Shown: positions 1 to 9,386, counted from the first letter of the stretch. The stretch is DNA of 64,000 nucleotides from CAWBJO01 sp963789175 (GCA_963789175.1 CAWBJO010000009.1:186001-250000); one strand, 5' to 3'. Notes: a model not told the origin generated them from the letters alone. Made by a program: numbers and translations.

Positions 1-57
1 CAGACCGAGCTCAGGCAAGCGATCTCGGAGCTGCAAGGCGGCACCTTCATCCGGTGA
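1..57 (+). CDS. C-terminal end of an unidentified protein (partial)
   Basis: An open frame enters from the left edge and ends in TGA at 55-57. Its last 18 residues read QTELRQAISELQGGTFIR. The ending faintly resembles pirin-family C-termini, which often finish with an acidic helix and an aromatic-arginine tail, but 18 residues cannot support an assignment. Downstream, at 102-132, lies an 8-bp stem (cgccgcaa / ttgcggcg) with no T-run after it, so it is at best a weak terminator. Confidence 0.5.
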   Translation, partial: QTELRQAISELQGGTFIR

Positions 58-185
58 GGCCGGGCCACGCCCGTCCATGCTTCGGGCGCGGAGCTGCCGT
101 TCGCCGCAAGGGATGCATGTCCTTTTGCGGCGGAGTCGCCGGCGGCTTAAGATGAAATCCGACGTCAAGGATACGCACACCGGTC

Positions 186-863
186 ATGCCCGCCTCGCAG
201 CCCATCGAGCTCTTCAGTGCACGCGTGTGCCCCTATGCGCACCGCACGCGTCTGATCCTCAGCGAGAAGGGCGTCGCGTTCGAGCTCATCGAGATCAACC
301 TGCAGGACAAGCCGGCGCGTTTTCTCGAGGTGTCGCCGTACGGAAAGGTGCCCGCCATCGTGCACGACGGCGTCACGATCTATGAAAGCGCGATCATCAA
401 CGAATATCTGGACGAGGTCTTCCCGCATCCACGGCTCATGCCATCCGGACCTAACCTGCGCGCCAAGGCGCGGATCTGGATCGACTACTGCGACGACTAC
501 TTCATTGCCGATCACTATGCCCTGCTGAAGAACACTGATGCCGGCAAGCACGATGCGCTGCTGCAAAAGGCCCGGCGCAACTTCGGTTTCGTCGAACGGG
601 AGGGCTTCACGAAGCTGAGCGGGGCCGGACCCTTCTGGTTCGGCTCGGAACCGAGCCTCGTCGATTTCGCCTGGTATCCGTTCTTCGAACGCCTCCCGGC
701 GTGGACGCACTATCGCGGCCTGACGATTCCCGAAGACTGTCGGCGGCTGAAGACCTGGCTCGACGCGATGTCGGCGCGGTCGTCGGTCGTGCAGATCGCA
801 AATGACGCCGACTACTATGTGGGCCGCTATATCGGCTACGCCAAAGAGGTGCTGAAGGTTTGA
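186..863 (+). CDS. Glutathione S-transferase family protein
   Basis: This 225-residue protein has the two-domain GST layout. A thioredoxin-like N-domain (about 1-80) carries the Cys-type active-site motif C15-P-Y-A-H and the glutathione-binding VPAIV and YESAII segments. An all-helical C-domain follows. A Cys at the active site places it near the omega/beta or SspA-like classes, which often act as thiol transferases or dehalogenase-like enzymes; the substrate cannot be told. The ATG at 186 opens the conserved N-domain directly. It converges on the transporter operon to its right and seems to be a single-gene unit. Confidence 0.85.
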   Translation: MPASQPIELFSARVCPYAHRTRLILSEKGVAFELIEINLQDKPARFLEVSPYGKVPAIVHDGVTIYESAIINEYLDEVFPHPRLMPSGPNLRAKARIWIDYCDDYFIADHYALLKNTDAGKHDALLQKARRNFGFVEREGFTKLSGAGPFWFGSEPSLVDFAWYPFFERLPAWTHYRGLTIPEDCRRLKTWLDAMSARSSVVQIANDADYYVGRYIGYAKEVLKV

Positions 864-897
864 GCCGGCGGGCTCATGTCGAGGCCCATGCCGCTCG

Positions 898-1680
898 TCA
901 ACCGCGGTAGCGGGTGATGCGCATGCCGATGATGCTCACCCCGATAGACAGCAGCATGATTAGCACGGCAACGACGTTGACGCTCGGGTCCAATCCCTTT
1001 CTCAGCATGCCCCACATGAAGGTGGGCAGCGTGTTGCCGCCGCCGATGGTGAAGAAGGTGACGAGGAAATCGTCGAGCGACAGAGCCATGGCGATGAGCG
1101 CGGCGCCGAGGATGCTCGAGCGAATGATCGGAAGCGTCACGGTCAGAAAAGCAGTGAGGCTGGAGGCGCCGAGGTCGCGGGCACTGTCCACCGCGGCATA
1201 GTCGAAGGTGGCGAGCCTGGCGCTGACGATCAGGATGACGAACGGCTGGGTGAACACCAGGTGACTGATGATCACCGTCGGCAGGCCTAGGTCGAGGTGA
1301 AGCCAGCCGGTGAAATAAGACAGGAAGGCCAAGCCGAGCATGAGGGGCGGCACCATGATCGGCAAGGTGATCACCGACAGGACGACCGAGGAGACGGCGG
1401 CCGGCATGCGACCGAGCGCCATTCCCGTCATCGTTCCGACGACGGTCGAGGACACGCCGACAGCACCGGTCACGATCAGGCTGTTCTTGAAGGCGGTCAG
1501 GAAGTCGGGCCGGTCGAAAACGGCCTCTATCCATCTCAGCGTGAAGCCCGTCAAAGGAAAGCTCAGAAGGGGGCTTTCGTTGAAGGTGAAGATGACCAGC
1601 ATGACCAGGGGCGACAGCATGAACAGCACCATCGCCAGCGCAAACACGTGCCACACGACGATGTTGAGGCGCGCCTTCAC
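898..1680 (-). CDS. ABC transporter permease, polyamine type (PotC-like)
   Basis: This is a 260-residue inner-membrane permease with about six hydrophobic segments. It has the cytoplasmic EAA-type loop, seen here as the DSARDLGASSLTAF region, that docks on the ATPase. The start is GTG at 1680, overlapping the upstream permease stop by 4 bp, which indicates translational coupling. It is the last gene of the long leftward operon beginning at 11523. With the adjacent PotB-like permease and binding protein it makes a polyamine/opine-family importer. No ATPase gene lies in this operon; the likely partner is the PotA-like protein at 13926-15047. Confidence 0.87.
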   Translation of the reverse strand: MKARLNIVVWHVFALAMVLFMLSPLVMLVIFTFNESPLLSFPLTGFTLRWIEAVFDRPDFLTAFKNSLIVTGAVGVSSTVVGTMTGMALGRMPAAVSSVVLSVITLPIMVPPLMLGLAFLSYFTGWLHLDLGLPTVIISHLVFTQPFVILIVSARLATFDYAAVDSARDLGASSLTAFLTVTLPIIRSSILGAALIAMALSLDDFLVTFFTIGGGNTLPTFMWGMLRKGLDPSVNVVAVLIMLLSIGVSIIGMRITRYRG

Positions 1681-2519
1681 CGGACTCTCGTGATTCTGAA
1701 TACGACAGCGGCAACGGCGGCAATGACCATGAGGCAAAGTGCGATGACGGTGAACGACATGGCCGCGCCGAGCGGGGCATTGAACCGATGCCCGAACTGG
1801 CTCTGGATGAACAGGCCTATCATCGAGGTATTGGGCCCGCCGACGAGGAGAGGCGTCACGTAGTCGCCTGCCGCGAAGAGGAAAGTGAGGCTGAACGACG
1901 AGATGACTCCGAGCCGCGCCTGGGGGAGGACGATGTCGAGGAAGACTCGGGTCGGGCCGGCACCTACGTCGCGCGCCGCCTCCAAGGGCGTATCGCCGAT
2001 GCCGCGCAGCGCGCCGTAGATGGGCAGGACGGCCAGCGGCAGCGTGTAGTGAACGAGGGTGATCAGCACCGCAATCGGGCTGAACAGAAAAATCGTCACC
2101 GGATGGTCGATCAGGTCGAGCATCATGAGAGCCGAGTTCAGGATGCCGTTGGAGCCGAGGATGGTCTTCCACATGTAGATTTTGGTGAGATAGCCGCCGA
2201 ACAGGGTGACGATCGCGATGAACACGAAGAACACCCCTCTCCTGCCCGCCTTGAAGCGGCAGAAATACGCATAGGCGAAGGCCAGGACGGTGGTGACGAC
2301 GCCGATGACGAAGGCGACGGCGAAGGTGAACAGCAGCGGCTGCGAATAGTCCGCGAATACGGTGCGATACTGCTGGAGGGTCAGGTCGGGTTTCAGCTGG
2401 AAGGACTGGACCCGCCAGAAGCTCAACACGAAGAAGTAGGCGACCGGAGCCAGAAACAGGACGACGAAGATCGTCGCCGACGGCAACATCAGCAGCAGTC
2501 TGCGAATCAATGCCTGCAT
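1677..2519 (-). CDS. ABC transporter permease, polyamine type (PotB-like)
   Basis: This 280-residue integral membrane protein begins with an N-terminal helix (after MQALIRRLL) and has further hydrophobic segments and an EAA loop (EAARDVGAGPTRVF), typical of the first permease of spermidine/putrescine-type importers. It follows the binding protein by 89 bp and overlaps the next permease by 4 bp. It should heterodimerise with the PotC-like protein in the inner membrane. Polyamine-family permeases also carry opines, amino-acid derivatives and 2-aminoethylphosphonate, so the substrate is open. Confidence 0.87.
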   Translation of the reverse strand: MQALIRRLLLMLPSATIFVVLFLAPVAYFFVLSFWRVQSFQLKPDLTLQQYRTVFADYSQPLLFTFAVAFVIGVVTTVLAFAYAYFCRFKAGRRGVFFVFIAIVTLFGGYLTKIYMWKTILGSNGILNSALMMLDLIDHPVTIFLFSPIAVLITLVHYTLPLAVLPIYGALRGIGDTPLEAARDVGAGPTRVFLDIVLPQARLGVISSFSLTFLFAAGDYVTPLLVGGPNTSMIGLFIQSQFGHRFNAPLGAAMSFTVIALCLMVIAAVAAVVFRITRVR

Positions 2520-2608
2520 CGGCGGTCCGCTAGATCGTCGTGGTCAGCACACCGCGTCCCGAAGTCGATGGTCGCCTCGGCCCTTGTGACAGGCAGTCCG
2601 CGGAACCC

Positions 2609-3796
2609 TCAGGCTGCCATGAACTTGTCCCATCCGTCCATCACGTCGTCCAGCGTCGCGAGATCGCCGTCGGGCTCGGTCGGCCAGAGCGGAAGCGGCT
2701 GGCCGCCGGTGGTCTTCTTGTAGAAGCCGGGGATGTCGTCATGCGGCTGGATCTCGAGGATCTTCGCGTCCAGGAGCTTCACCGCATCCTTGTTGGTGAC
2801 GCCGGTGGCGTTGATGTTGGCGGCATGGGCCTGGCCTTCGGCACTGATGGCCTGGTTGAGGAGCTTGTAGTTCGCATCGACGTGCGGCGCATTCTTGACC
2901 ATGGCGAAGCAGTCGACGGGCGCATGCGCGCCTTCCTTGGGGATCACCCATTTGACGTTGCCGCCCTTGGCGGCGGCCCACAGCTGAACCGGCACCCAGC
3001 CCTGGGCGATCCAGATCTCGCCGCTGGCCATGAGATCGGTGAGCTCGCCATAGCTCGAGACCACGGTCCGGGCATGGTTCTTCTTGAGATTCGTCATGAA
3101 GGCCAGCACCTCGGCGAGCTCGCCCTTGGTGATGCGCGTCGCCTGCTGCTTGCCGACGACGGCAAGCGAGAAGCACACGATCATGCTGATGAGATCGTTG
3201 GTGAGGCCGACCTTGCCCTTGTACTCCGGCTTGAGCATGTCGTGCCAGGACCCGGGCGCCTCCTTCACGTGGTCGGCATTGTACATCAGTGGAATGATGG
3301 TCCAGTCGAATGGCAGCGAATAGGTCTGCCCGTCGATGTTGATGCCCTCGACGGTCTGGAAGAACGGATGCAGGTTGGCGAAGTTGGGAAGCCGGCCCAG
3401 ATCCAGCGGCTCCAGCATGCCGACCTTCTTCATCAGCGACGTGTAGGCTGTATCCGGCGTCACCAGGTCCATGCTGCCGATGCCGCCGCTGGTGGCCGTC
3501 GCAATGGCATGGCTGTTGTCGTTCTGATAGGTCGCATTGACGATGATGTCGTTCTTGGCGGCGAAATCGCCAGCCTTGAAGGCCTCTTCATAGCCCTGCC
3601 AGCCCATGAAATGCACTTCGGTGGCCGCCGACGCTGCCGTCGGAAATCCGACGGCGCCAGCCGCGGCGGCTGCCGCCATGGCGCCCGTGAACTGCCGACG
3701 CGTCAGGCAACCGCCTGCGCTGCGCACGCGCACGATGCCGTTCGGAGAAATCCTGATAAGGTTGGCCCGCTGCATTCTTTCGATTAGTCGTTCCAT
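2609..3796 (-). CDS. Periplasmic substrate-binding protein, spermidine/putrescine type (PotD-like)
   Basis: The 395-residue protein has a twin-arginine signal (LTRRQFTGAM, about residues 31-40) with an alanine-rich hydrophobic core and a likely cleavage after AASA, so it is probably exported folded by Tat. The mature part has the two-lobed PotD-like organisation (MGWQGYEEAF, later YSLPFDWTIIPLMYN). The ATG at 3796 has an AGGGAG ribosome site about 10 bp upstream. Roughly 30 residues precede the twin arginine, a little long for the family. It gives specificity to the permeases encoded just downstream. Confidence 0.87.
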   Translation of the reverse strand: MERLIERMQRANLIRISPNGIVRVRSAGGCLTRRQFTGAMAAAAAAGAVGFPTAASAATEVHFMGWQGYEEAFKAGDFAAKNDIIVNATYQNDNSHAIATATSGGIGSMDLVTPDTAYTSLMKKVGMLEPLDLGRLPNFANLHPFFQTVEGINIDGQTYSLPFDWTIIPLMYNADHVKEAPGSWHDMLKPEYKGKVGLTNDLISMIVCFSLAVVGKQQATRITKGELAEVLAFMTNLKKNHARTVVSSYGELTDLMASGEIWIAQGWVPVQLWAAAKGGNVKWVIPKEGAHAPVDCFAMVKNAPHVDANYKLLNQAISAEGQAHAANINATGVTNKDAVKLLDAKILEIQPHDDIPGFYKKTTGGQPLPLWPTEPDGDLATLDDVMDGWDKFMAA

Positions 3797-3822
3797 CTAA
3801 CTCACTCCCTGTTTTGCTATTC

Positions 3823-4701
3823 CTATTGTCCCACGAGTTCTGGCTTCGCGCCGGCCAGCAGCCGCCGCCAATCGCTTTCGGGCCGGAATCCGAGAAGCCG
3901 CTCGCTGCGCGACAGATCCCAGATCGCCGCATGCGGGTTCTGCTCATAGAGGTGCGGCGAGCGAACCTCGGGCAGGCGGCCGAACCTCCGCTTCATGAAA
4001 ACCAACGTCTGTTCCGGAGAAAAGGTATCTCGGGCGCTGAGATAGAAGGCCGCGAAGGGAGGACCTTCGTAGTCCAGCGCCAGGCGGACGGCCTGGACGA
4101 CGTCGCGAAGCTCCACGTAGCTCCACAGATCCGGATCATCCTTCCGGCGAACGGAGGCCACGTAGCCCGCCATTTCCGGCGTCACGATGAGGGTCGGGCG
4201 CAGGGCGACGACCTGCATGGCACCACGCCGGGCGAAACTCGTCGCGCTAACCTCGGCGAGCTGCTTGGTCAATCCATAGGTGTCGCTCGGCCGCAGCGGG
4301 TGATCCTCGTCCACCGGCAAATAGTCGGGGCACACGTTCCCCACTCCGGTGATGTTGATGATGCCGGACGAGCACTCGCTCGATATCAGGACGATCCTGC
4401 CGATCCCGAGCTCGGAGGCGACCCGCAGGACGTTCCAGGTCCCGACCACGTTCGCCTCGAACAGCTTCTCGACCGGATCGGTGGGCAGCAACAGGGCCGC
4501 CGCATGCACGATGGCGTCGTGGCCCTGCAAGGCGCTGCGGAGCTGATCCGGCGAGAGGATATCGGCCTGCCGCCAGCGCGATCCCGCCGGTCCCGGCCGC
4601 ATGTCGACCGAGGTGACCGAGCTCGATCCGGAGAGGTCATGAACGATCTCGCGGCCCAGCCTACCGTTGCCTCCGGTCACGGCTATGGAGCCATAGGTCA
4701 T
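3823..4701 (-). CDS. NAD-dependent epimerase/dehydratase family protein, copy 1
   Basis: This 292-residue extended short-chain dehydrogenase has a dinucleotide-binding motif TGGNGRLG (residues 9-16) and a catalytic YxxxK (Y142, K146) preceded by the SSEC region. Such enzymes act on nucleotide sugars or related alcohols; the true substrate is unknown. It is clearly paralogous to the protein at 15053-15943: the two share the GLGREIV-like start, VGTWNV, SSEC, DDHPL-type and YEGP stretches. An AGGGAGGT ribosome site precedes the ATG. Its place inside a transporter operon suggests that it modifies the imported compound. Confidence 0.82.
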   Translation of the reverse strand: MTYGSIAVTGGNGRLGREIVHDLSGSSSVTSVDMRPGPAGSRWRQADILSPDQLRSALQGHDAIVHAAALLLPTDPVEKLFEANVVGTWNVLRVASELGIGRIVLISSECSSGIINITGVGNVCPDYLPVDEDHPLRPSDTYGLTKQLAEVSATSFARRGAMQVVALRPTLIVTPEMAGYVASVRRKDDPDLWSYVELRDVVQAVRLALDYEGPPFAAFYLSARDTFSPEQTLVFMKRRFGRLPEVRSPHLYEQNPHAAIWDLSRSERLLGFRPESDWRRLLAGAKPELVGQ

Positions 4702-4834
4702 GCCTGCCGTACCTCCCTGGCGGGTCCGGTCGCGTCAAACCATAAAATGTCCAATCAGCCGCGCCGCTGATACATGATAAATGGCAATCCACTGTATCGA
4801 CGGAACCTATTCACCCGCCCCACCGGCGCGGCGG

Positions 4835-5773
4835 CTAAGCCCTTGAGGCGGCATGGCGGAATTCGCCCGTCCCGGTCCAGTCTCCCGGCAGCTCGGGGAT
4901 CCGCCCGGCATAGTAGGGCAACTCGTCGACGCGCGGCTCGTAGGTTCCGGCCTTGATGCAGGCCTGGACGTGCAACGCGATGTCTTCGAGAGTCGCGAAC
5001 CAGACACCGCCCTTCTTCTGCATGTCTTCGATCATCCTGCCGATACGAGCGCAGCGGGCCAGGCGACCGGAAACGAAGGGGTGCCACACCGCAACCCACA
5101 GACCGCCGTATTCCCACATGGCTTCGAATTCCGACATGTATACGCCCATCGCATCGTCGGGCGACTTGACCGGCATCAGGTAGTTCATCTCCGGGCTGTG
5201 GGTGTATTGCGGCCAGTCGTCCATGCCCCAGTGCGACGGCAATTCGATCAAGTTGCCCGACTTGCTCTTGAGCACATAAGGCACGTCGTCGCCCATCAAC
5301 GACGCATCGTAGAGGAAACCGAGCTCGCAGAGGATATCGGCGGAGTGCTTGGAGAAATTGTACATGGGAGCCCGATAGCCGCGCGGGTTCTTGCCGGTCA
5401 TCTTGCGGATCGTTGCGAAGGCCCGCTCGGTCCAGTAGCGCTCCCCCTCGGCGGACTGCTCGTTCGGATGCTCGTGCAGGTAGCTGTGATGAGCGATCTC
5501 GTGCCCATCCTTCAGAATCGCATCGACGAGGTGCCCGTAGCGCTCCATGCACCAGGCGGGAAAGAAGAAGGTCTGCTTCAATCCGTAACGCCGGTAGAGC
5601 TCGAGGATGCGGGGCACGGCCACCTGATCGTACTTCAGCCAGGACAGCGGGGAAATCATCGTGTCGGCACGCGACGGATGCGCGAGATGCAGGATGCTGT
5701 CGCTGTCGATGTCGAAAGTGATGGCAACGGCGACGCGCGCGCCGTTCGGCCATGGCACGGGGTTAGAGATCAT
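4835..5773 (-). CDS. Polysaccharide deacetylase-fold hydrolase (possible cyclic imidase), copy 1
   Basis: This 312-residue cytoplasmic protein has the carbohydrate esterase 4 (NodB) fold. Motif 1 is TFDID (D21, D23), motif 2 is HSYLH (H96, H100) and motif 3 is YRAPMYN. It has no signal peptide, which argues against a cell-wall deacetylase. The family includes PuuE allantoinase and bacterial cyclic imide hydrolases, which open ureide or imide rings. The neighbouring amidohydrolases and ABC importers favour such a role, but this is inference. The ATG overlaps the stop of the upstream permease as ATGA, so the two are translationally coupled. Confidence 0.8.
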   Translation of the reverse strand: MISNPVPWPNGARVAVAITFDIDSDSILHLAHPSRADTMISPLSWLKYDQVAVPRILELYRRYGLKQTFFFPAWCMERYGHLVDAILKDGHEIAHHSYLHEHPNEQSAEGERYWTERAFATIRKMTGKNPRGYRAPMYNFSKHSADILCELGFLYDASLMGDDVPYVLKSKSGNLIELPSHWGMDDWPQYTHSPEMNYLMPVKSPDDAMGVYMSEFEAMWEYGGLWVAVWHPFVSGRLARCARIGRMIEDMQKKGGVWFATLEDIALHVQACIKAGTYEPRVDELPYYAGRIPELPGDWTGTGEFRHAASRA

Positions 5774-6738
5774 TGTTGGTTCCTCCCTTTCGTCTCTTCG
5801 CTTGTCTTGCGCAGCCTCACTCGAACCAGGCGGGTGCGAGGGTCGAGAGCGTCACGCAGTGAATCGCCGACCAAATTGAAACCGATGACCAACAGGAATA
5901 TCGCGATGCCCGGCAGCGTCGAGGCGTGCGGTGCGATATGGAGGACGGTGCGGCCCTCGCTGGTCATGATGCCCCACTCCGCCGTGGGGGGCTGGACACC
6001 GAGGCCGAGGAAGCTCAGTCCCGCCGCAGTCACGATGATGGTGCCGACGATCGTCATCGAATAGACGACCGAGGCCGCCACGACGTGGGGCAGCATCTCG
6101 ATGAAGATTATGCGGAAATCGGGCGTCGCCGCGGCCCGCGCCGCCTCCACGTACCCCGCCTCGCGCTCGGCCAGCGCCTGCACGTAGACGACGCGGGTGT
6201 TGTAGGGAACGAGGACGATCACCAGCGCGATGATCAGATTGACGAGACCGGGACCGAGGAAGAATGCCAGCATGATGGCGAGCAGAACCATGGGAAAGGC
6301 GAAAAGCACGTCCATCGTGCGCATGATGAGCTGGCCGATGCGATTGTAGTAGCCGGCAACCAGGCCGAGCGGCAGGGCGATGAGCGCGCCGAGGACGACC
6401 GGCACGATGCCCGCGACCAGCGAAAGCCGCGTGCCATGGATGAGGCGGCTCAATACGTCGCGGCCATGATTGTCCAGCCCCAGCAGGTGCCCTTCGGTTC
6501 CCATGCCGCGCAGGCGAAGCGTCGGATCGGCATCGTTCGGCCCATAGGGCGCCAGCCACGGCGCAAAGATCGCGGCGAGGACGAAACCGGCGATGATGAG
6601 CGTCCCGAACAAGGCGAATGGATCGGAAAGAACGGCGCGCCACACGAGATAGAGTGTAGAAACAGCCGGCTCGACCCGGCTCGTGCCGGACTCTCCGGAG
6701 CGGGCCTCGCGCGTGATAGTCTGCGGGGGATTCGACAT
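5770..6738 (-). CDS. ABC transporter permease, dipeptide/opine type (DppC-like)
   Basis: The 322-residue inner-membrane protein begins with an N-terminal cytoplasmic tail, then has about six membrane segments. It carries the DppC signature GLDNHGRDVLSRLIHG and an EAA loop (YVEAARAAATPDFRIIF). The start is ATG at 6738, four bases after the DppB-like gene ends; a longer reading frame upstream only shadows that gene. It pairs with the DppB-like permease to form the channel of a peptide, nickel or opine importer, and overlaps the following deacetylase-fold gene by 4 bp. Confidence 0.88.
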   Translation of the reverse strand: MSNPPQTITREARSGESGTSRVEPAVSTLYLVWRAVLSDPFALFGTLIIAGFVLAAIFAPWLAPYGPNDADPTLRLRGMGTEGHLLGLDNHGRDVLSRLIHGTRLSLVAGIVPVVLGALIALPLGLVAGYYNRIGQLIMRTMDVLFAFPMVLLAIMLAFFLGPGLVNLIIALVIVLVPYNTRVVYVQALAEREAGYVEAARAAATPDFRIIFIEMLPHVVAASVVYSMTIVGTIIVTAAGLSFLGLGVQPPTAEWGIMTSEGRTVLHIAPHASTLPGIAIFLLVIGFNLVGDSLRDALDPRTRLVRVRLRKTSEETKGRNQQ

Positions 6739-6742
6739 CCGC

Positions 6743-7687
6743 CTAGCGCCGCCGCACGTCGAGGGCATGAACGATGAAGTCGGCCAACAGGTTGCCGAGG
6801 ACGAATACCAGCGCGATGGCGAGGATGCAGCCCTGAACCATCGGAACGTCGCGCTGCAGGATGGCATTGTAGAGCTGAAGGCCGACGCCGGGCCAGTTGA
6901 AGATGATCTCGGAGAAGATGGCGCCGCCGAACAGGTAGCCGATCTGGAGGCCGCACATGTTCGCGAAGGTCGGCAGGACATTGCGGACCGCGTGCCGGTA
7001 GGTGACGCGGAAGTTGCCGAAACCGCGGGCCCGGGCCGAAAGCACGTAGGGCTGGCCCAGCGCATCGAGAAGCGCACCGCGAGTTACGCGGGTGACGATC
7101 GCAACGGACGTCGTCGCCGTCGCTACCGCCGGCAAGACCAGGTGATGGAGGAGGTCCGGCAGGCCGCCCGGATTGGCCATGTTGTACATGCCGGACATGG
7201 GAAACCATCTCACCTTCACTCCCAATGCATAGAGGAGGACGATGCCGAGCCAGAAGACGGGCAAGCTCGCCAGCAGCATGGACAGGAAGACGATGGCGCG
7301 ATCCGTGACCTTGCGAAACTGCGAAGCCGCCACGGTCCCTAGAAGAAAACTCACGGGCACGACGATCAACAAGCTCGCTCCGGTCAGGATGAGCGAGTTC
7401 GACACCTTGTCCCACAGCACCTGGCCGACCGGCACCCTCAGCATCAGAGAGTTGCCGAGGTCGCCCTGCAGCAGGTTCCACAGCCATATGGCGTATTGGA
7501 CGAGGAAGGGCTTGTCGAGGCCGAGCTCGGCGCGCAGGGCGGCGCCCCGCTCCTCCGTGTAGAAGACCGAAAGCAGAGTATGGGCGATGTCGCCCGGCAC
7601 CAAATAGAGCGATGCAAAAACGACGAACGTCACGCCGATGAGCACGGGGACCGCGTGCAGAACGCGGACGCCAATGAACTTCAACAT
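6743..7687 (-). CDS. ABC transporter permease, dipeptide/opine type (DppB-like)
   Basis: This 314-residue permease starts MLKFIGVRVLHAVPVL, the usual DppB N-terminal helix, followed by the conserved YLVPGD segment and an EAA loop (YVLSARARGFGN). The ATG at 7687 is preferred over a TTG at 7702, because the TTG would lie inside the T-rich tail of the terminator-like hairpin just upstream. It sits between the binding protein and the DppC-like gene. The hairpin suggests that the permeases are made in lower amounts than the binding protein. Confidence 0.87.
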   Translation of the reverse strand: MLKFIGVRVLHAVPVLIGVTFVVFASLYLVPGDIAHTLLSVFYTEERGAALRAELGLDKPFLVQYAIWLWNLLQGDLGNSLMLRVPVGQVLWDKVSNSLILTGASLLIVVPVSFLLGTVAASQFRKVTDRAIVFLSMLLASLPVFWLGIVLLYALGVKVRWFPMSGMYNMANPGGLPDLLHHLVLPAVATATTSVAIVTRVTRGALLDALGQPYVLSARARGFGNFRVTYRHAVRNVLPTFANMCGLQIGYLFGGAIFSEIIFNWPGVGLQLYNAILQRDVPMVQGCILAIALVFVLGNLLADFIVHALDVRRR

Positions 7688-7695
7688 CGTCAAAA

Positions 7696-7733
7696 ACCCC
7701 AAAAACGAGGCGCCGGTTGCGAGCCGGCGCCTC
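7696..7733 (-). terminator. Intrinsic terminator/attenuator between binding protein and permeases
   Basis: On the minus strand a perfect 10-bp GC-rich stem (7724-7733 with 7707-7716, loop of 7) is followed at once by a run of T residues, GTTTTTGGGGTTTTTG. This is the canonical layout of a rho-independent terminator for leftward transcription. It lies inside the operon, after the binding-protein stop at 7740, so it is likely partial and acts to lower permease expression or protect the upstream mRNA from 3' decay. Confidence 0.75.
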
Positions 7734-7739
7734 CTCGCC

Positions 7740-9386
7740 TCATTGTGCCTTGTCGATCAGCGTCAGGTCGGTCCAGTGCTGCGGCGGCAGGACGAAGCCG
7801 CTGATGCCGGGATTCATCGCGTAGACGCCAAGCGGACTGTGGGTCGGGAAGAACGCGGTATCCTGCTCCACCACGATCTTCTCCATCTCGCGAAGCTTGG
7901 CGACCAGCTCCTCATCGTTCGGCGCGGCCCGCGCGGCGGCGAGCAGCTCTCCGACCTTCGGATTGTCGTACCAGCCGGCGTTGAAGCCGTTGGGCGGAAG
8001 AGCCGCCGGCGAGATCGACGCATCGAGCCAGTGGAACGCATTCTCGCCCCACGACAGCTGCATGAAGCCGGTGCCTTCCCGCATGCCCTTGTTCATCTGC
8101 TGCATGTAGGTGCTGATCTCGAACTGCTCGATCTTGAGATTGACGCCGATACGGGACCAGTCGCGCTGGATCCATTCGGCATCGGCGACCGTCGCCACGT
8201 CGCCGGCGCCGCCTGGCGTCCAGTCGACGCGCACGTCGAAGCCGTTCGGAAAACCGGCCTCGGCGAGCAGCTGCTTGGCCTTGTTGGGATCGTAGGGGAA
8301 CGGAACGTATTTGGGATCGTGGCCCGGCCCTCCGAAATTCAGGACGCTGTAGGCGGGGAGACACTGGCCGCGACGCAGGAACTTGCACAATCCCTCGCGG
8401 TCGATCGCCATGTAAAGCGCCTGCCGCACCCGCACGTCGTCCAGGGGCTTCTGCTTGAAGTTCACCCACATGAGATAGATGGTGGGGACCGGTCCCATGA
8501 CGACGTTCATGCCCTGCGACTTGATATAGTCGACCGAGTCCGGCGCCGGCGTCGCGATGATGTCGACCTCGCCGGTCAGAAGAGCCAGTTCACGCGTCGC
8601 CACGTCGGGAATGCCACGGATGATCAGGCGGTCGATCTTCGGCGTGCGCGCCGGGTCCCAGTAATCGGGATTGCGATCCATCACGATCTTCTCGTTGACC
8701 ACCCGTTCGACGAACTTGAACGGCCCCGTGCCCGTCGGGTGCAGGCTCACGTCCTCGTTGCCCCACTTCTTCACGGACTCGGGACTGAGCATGGCGGCCG
8801 AGCCGAAGCCGCCCATGGAGATGCGGCGAAGAAACTCCGAGTTCGGCTGCTTCAGCGTGATCTTGAAGGTGTATTCGTCGACGACCTCGTAGCCGCCGAT
8901 GTCCTGGTGCCACCAGGTGTTGAAGTTGAAGGCGAGCTCGTTGAAGTACTGGAAGTTCTTGTCGAGCACGCGGTCGAAGTTGAACTTGGCGGCCTCGGCA
9001 TTCCAAGGCGTGCCGTCGTGGAACTTGACCCCCTTGCGCAAATTGAAGGTATAGATCTTCTTGTCGTCGGAAACTGTCCAGCTTTCCGCAAGCGCCGGCT
9101 TGATCTCGGGAATCGCCACGTCGGACTTCGAAAGATCCTGCTGCGTGAAGCTTTCGAACATCAGGTAAACTTCGCGGTAGGTGAGCCACAGGGCGTGGGT
9201 ATGGGGGTCGAGCCTGCCGGGTTCACCTTCGATGGCCATGACCACGGTCTTTTCCTGGGCCACGGCCGACCGCGATACGCCGAAAGCGGCAGCGACGATC
9301 GCCACTGCCGCCATGCCCACGACGAGGCTGCGACGAACGATGTCCGGGGCAAGTCGCCTGCCGGGACTTCTTCTCAATTCACTCAT
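7740..9386 (-). CDS. Periplasmic substrate-binding protein, peptide/opine type (DppA-like, SBP family 5)
   Basis: This 548-residue protein has an N-terminal export signal with a basic region (RRLAPDIVRRS), a hydrophobic stretch and probable cleavage after AVAQ. The mature chain shows family-5 features, such as EPGRLDPHT near the start, FHDGTPWNAEAAKFNFDRV and LWVNFKQKPLDDVRVRQAL-like lobes. The size matches the family (about 500-550). The start is ATG at 9386, overlapping the upstream ATPase stop by 4 bp; earlier in-frame sequence shadows that ATPase gene. It binds the ligand for the DppBCDF-like transporter; candidates are peptides, opines or ureido compounds. Confidence 0.88.
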   Translation of the reverse strand: MSELRRSPGRRLAPDIVRRSLVVGMAAVAIVAAAFGVSRSAVAQEKTVVMAIEGEPGRLDPHTHALWLTYREVYLMFESFTQQDLSKSDVAIPEIKPALAESWTVSDDKKIYTFNLRKGVKFHDGTPWNAEAAKFNFDRVLDKNFQYFNELAFNFNTWWHQDIGGYEVVDEYTFKITLKQPNSEFLRRISMGGFGSAAMLSPESVKKWGNEDVSLHPTGTGPFKFVERVVNEKIVMDRNPDYWDPARTPKIDRLIIRGIPDVATRELALLTGEVDIIATPAPDSVDYIKSQGMNVVMGPVPTIYLMWVNFKQKPLDDVRVRQALYMAIDREGLCKFLRRGQCLPAYSVLNFGGPGHDPKYVPFPYDPNKAKQLLAEAGFPNGFDVRVDWTPGGAGDVATVADAEWIQRDWSRIGVNLKIEQFEISTYMQQMNKGMREGTGFMQLSWGENAFHWLDASISPAALPPNGFNAGWYDNPKVGELLAAARAAPNDEELVAKLREMEKIVVEQDTAFFPTHSPLGVYAMNPGISGFVLPPQHWTDLTLIDKAQ

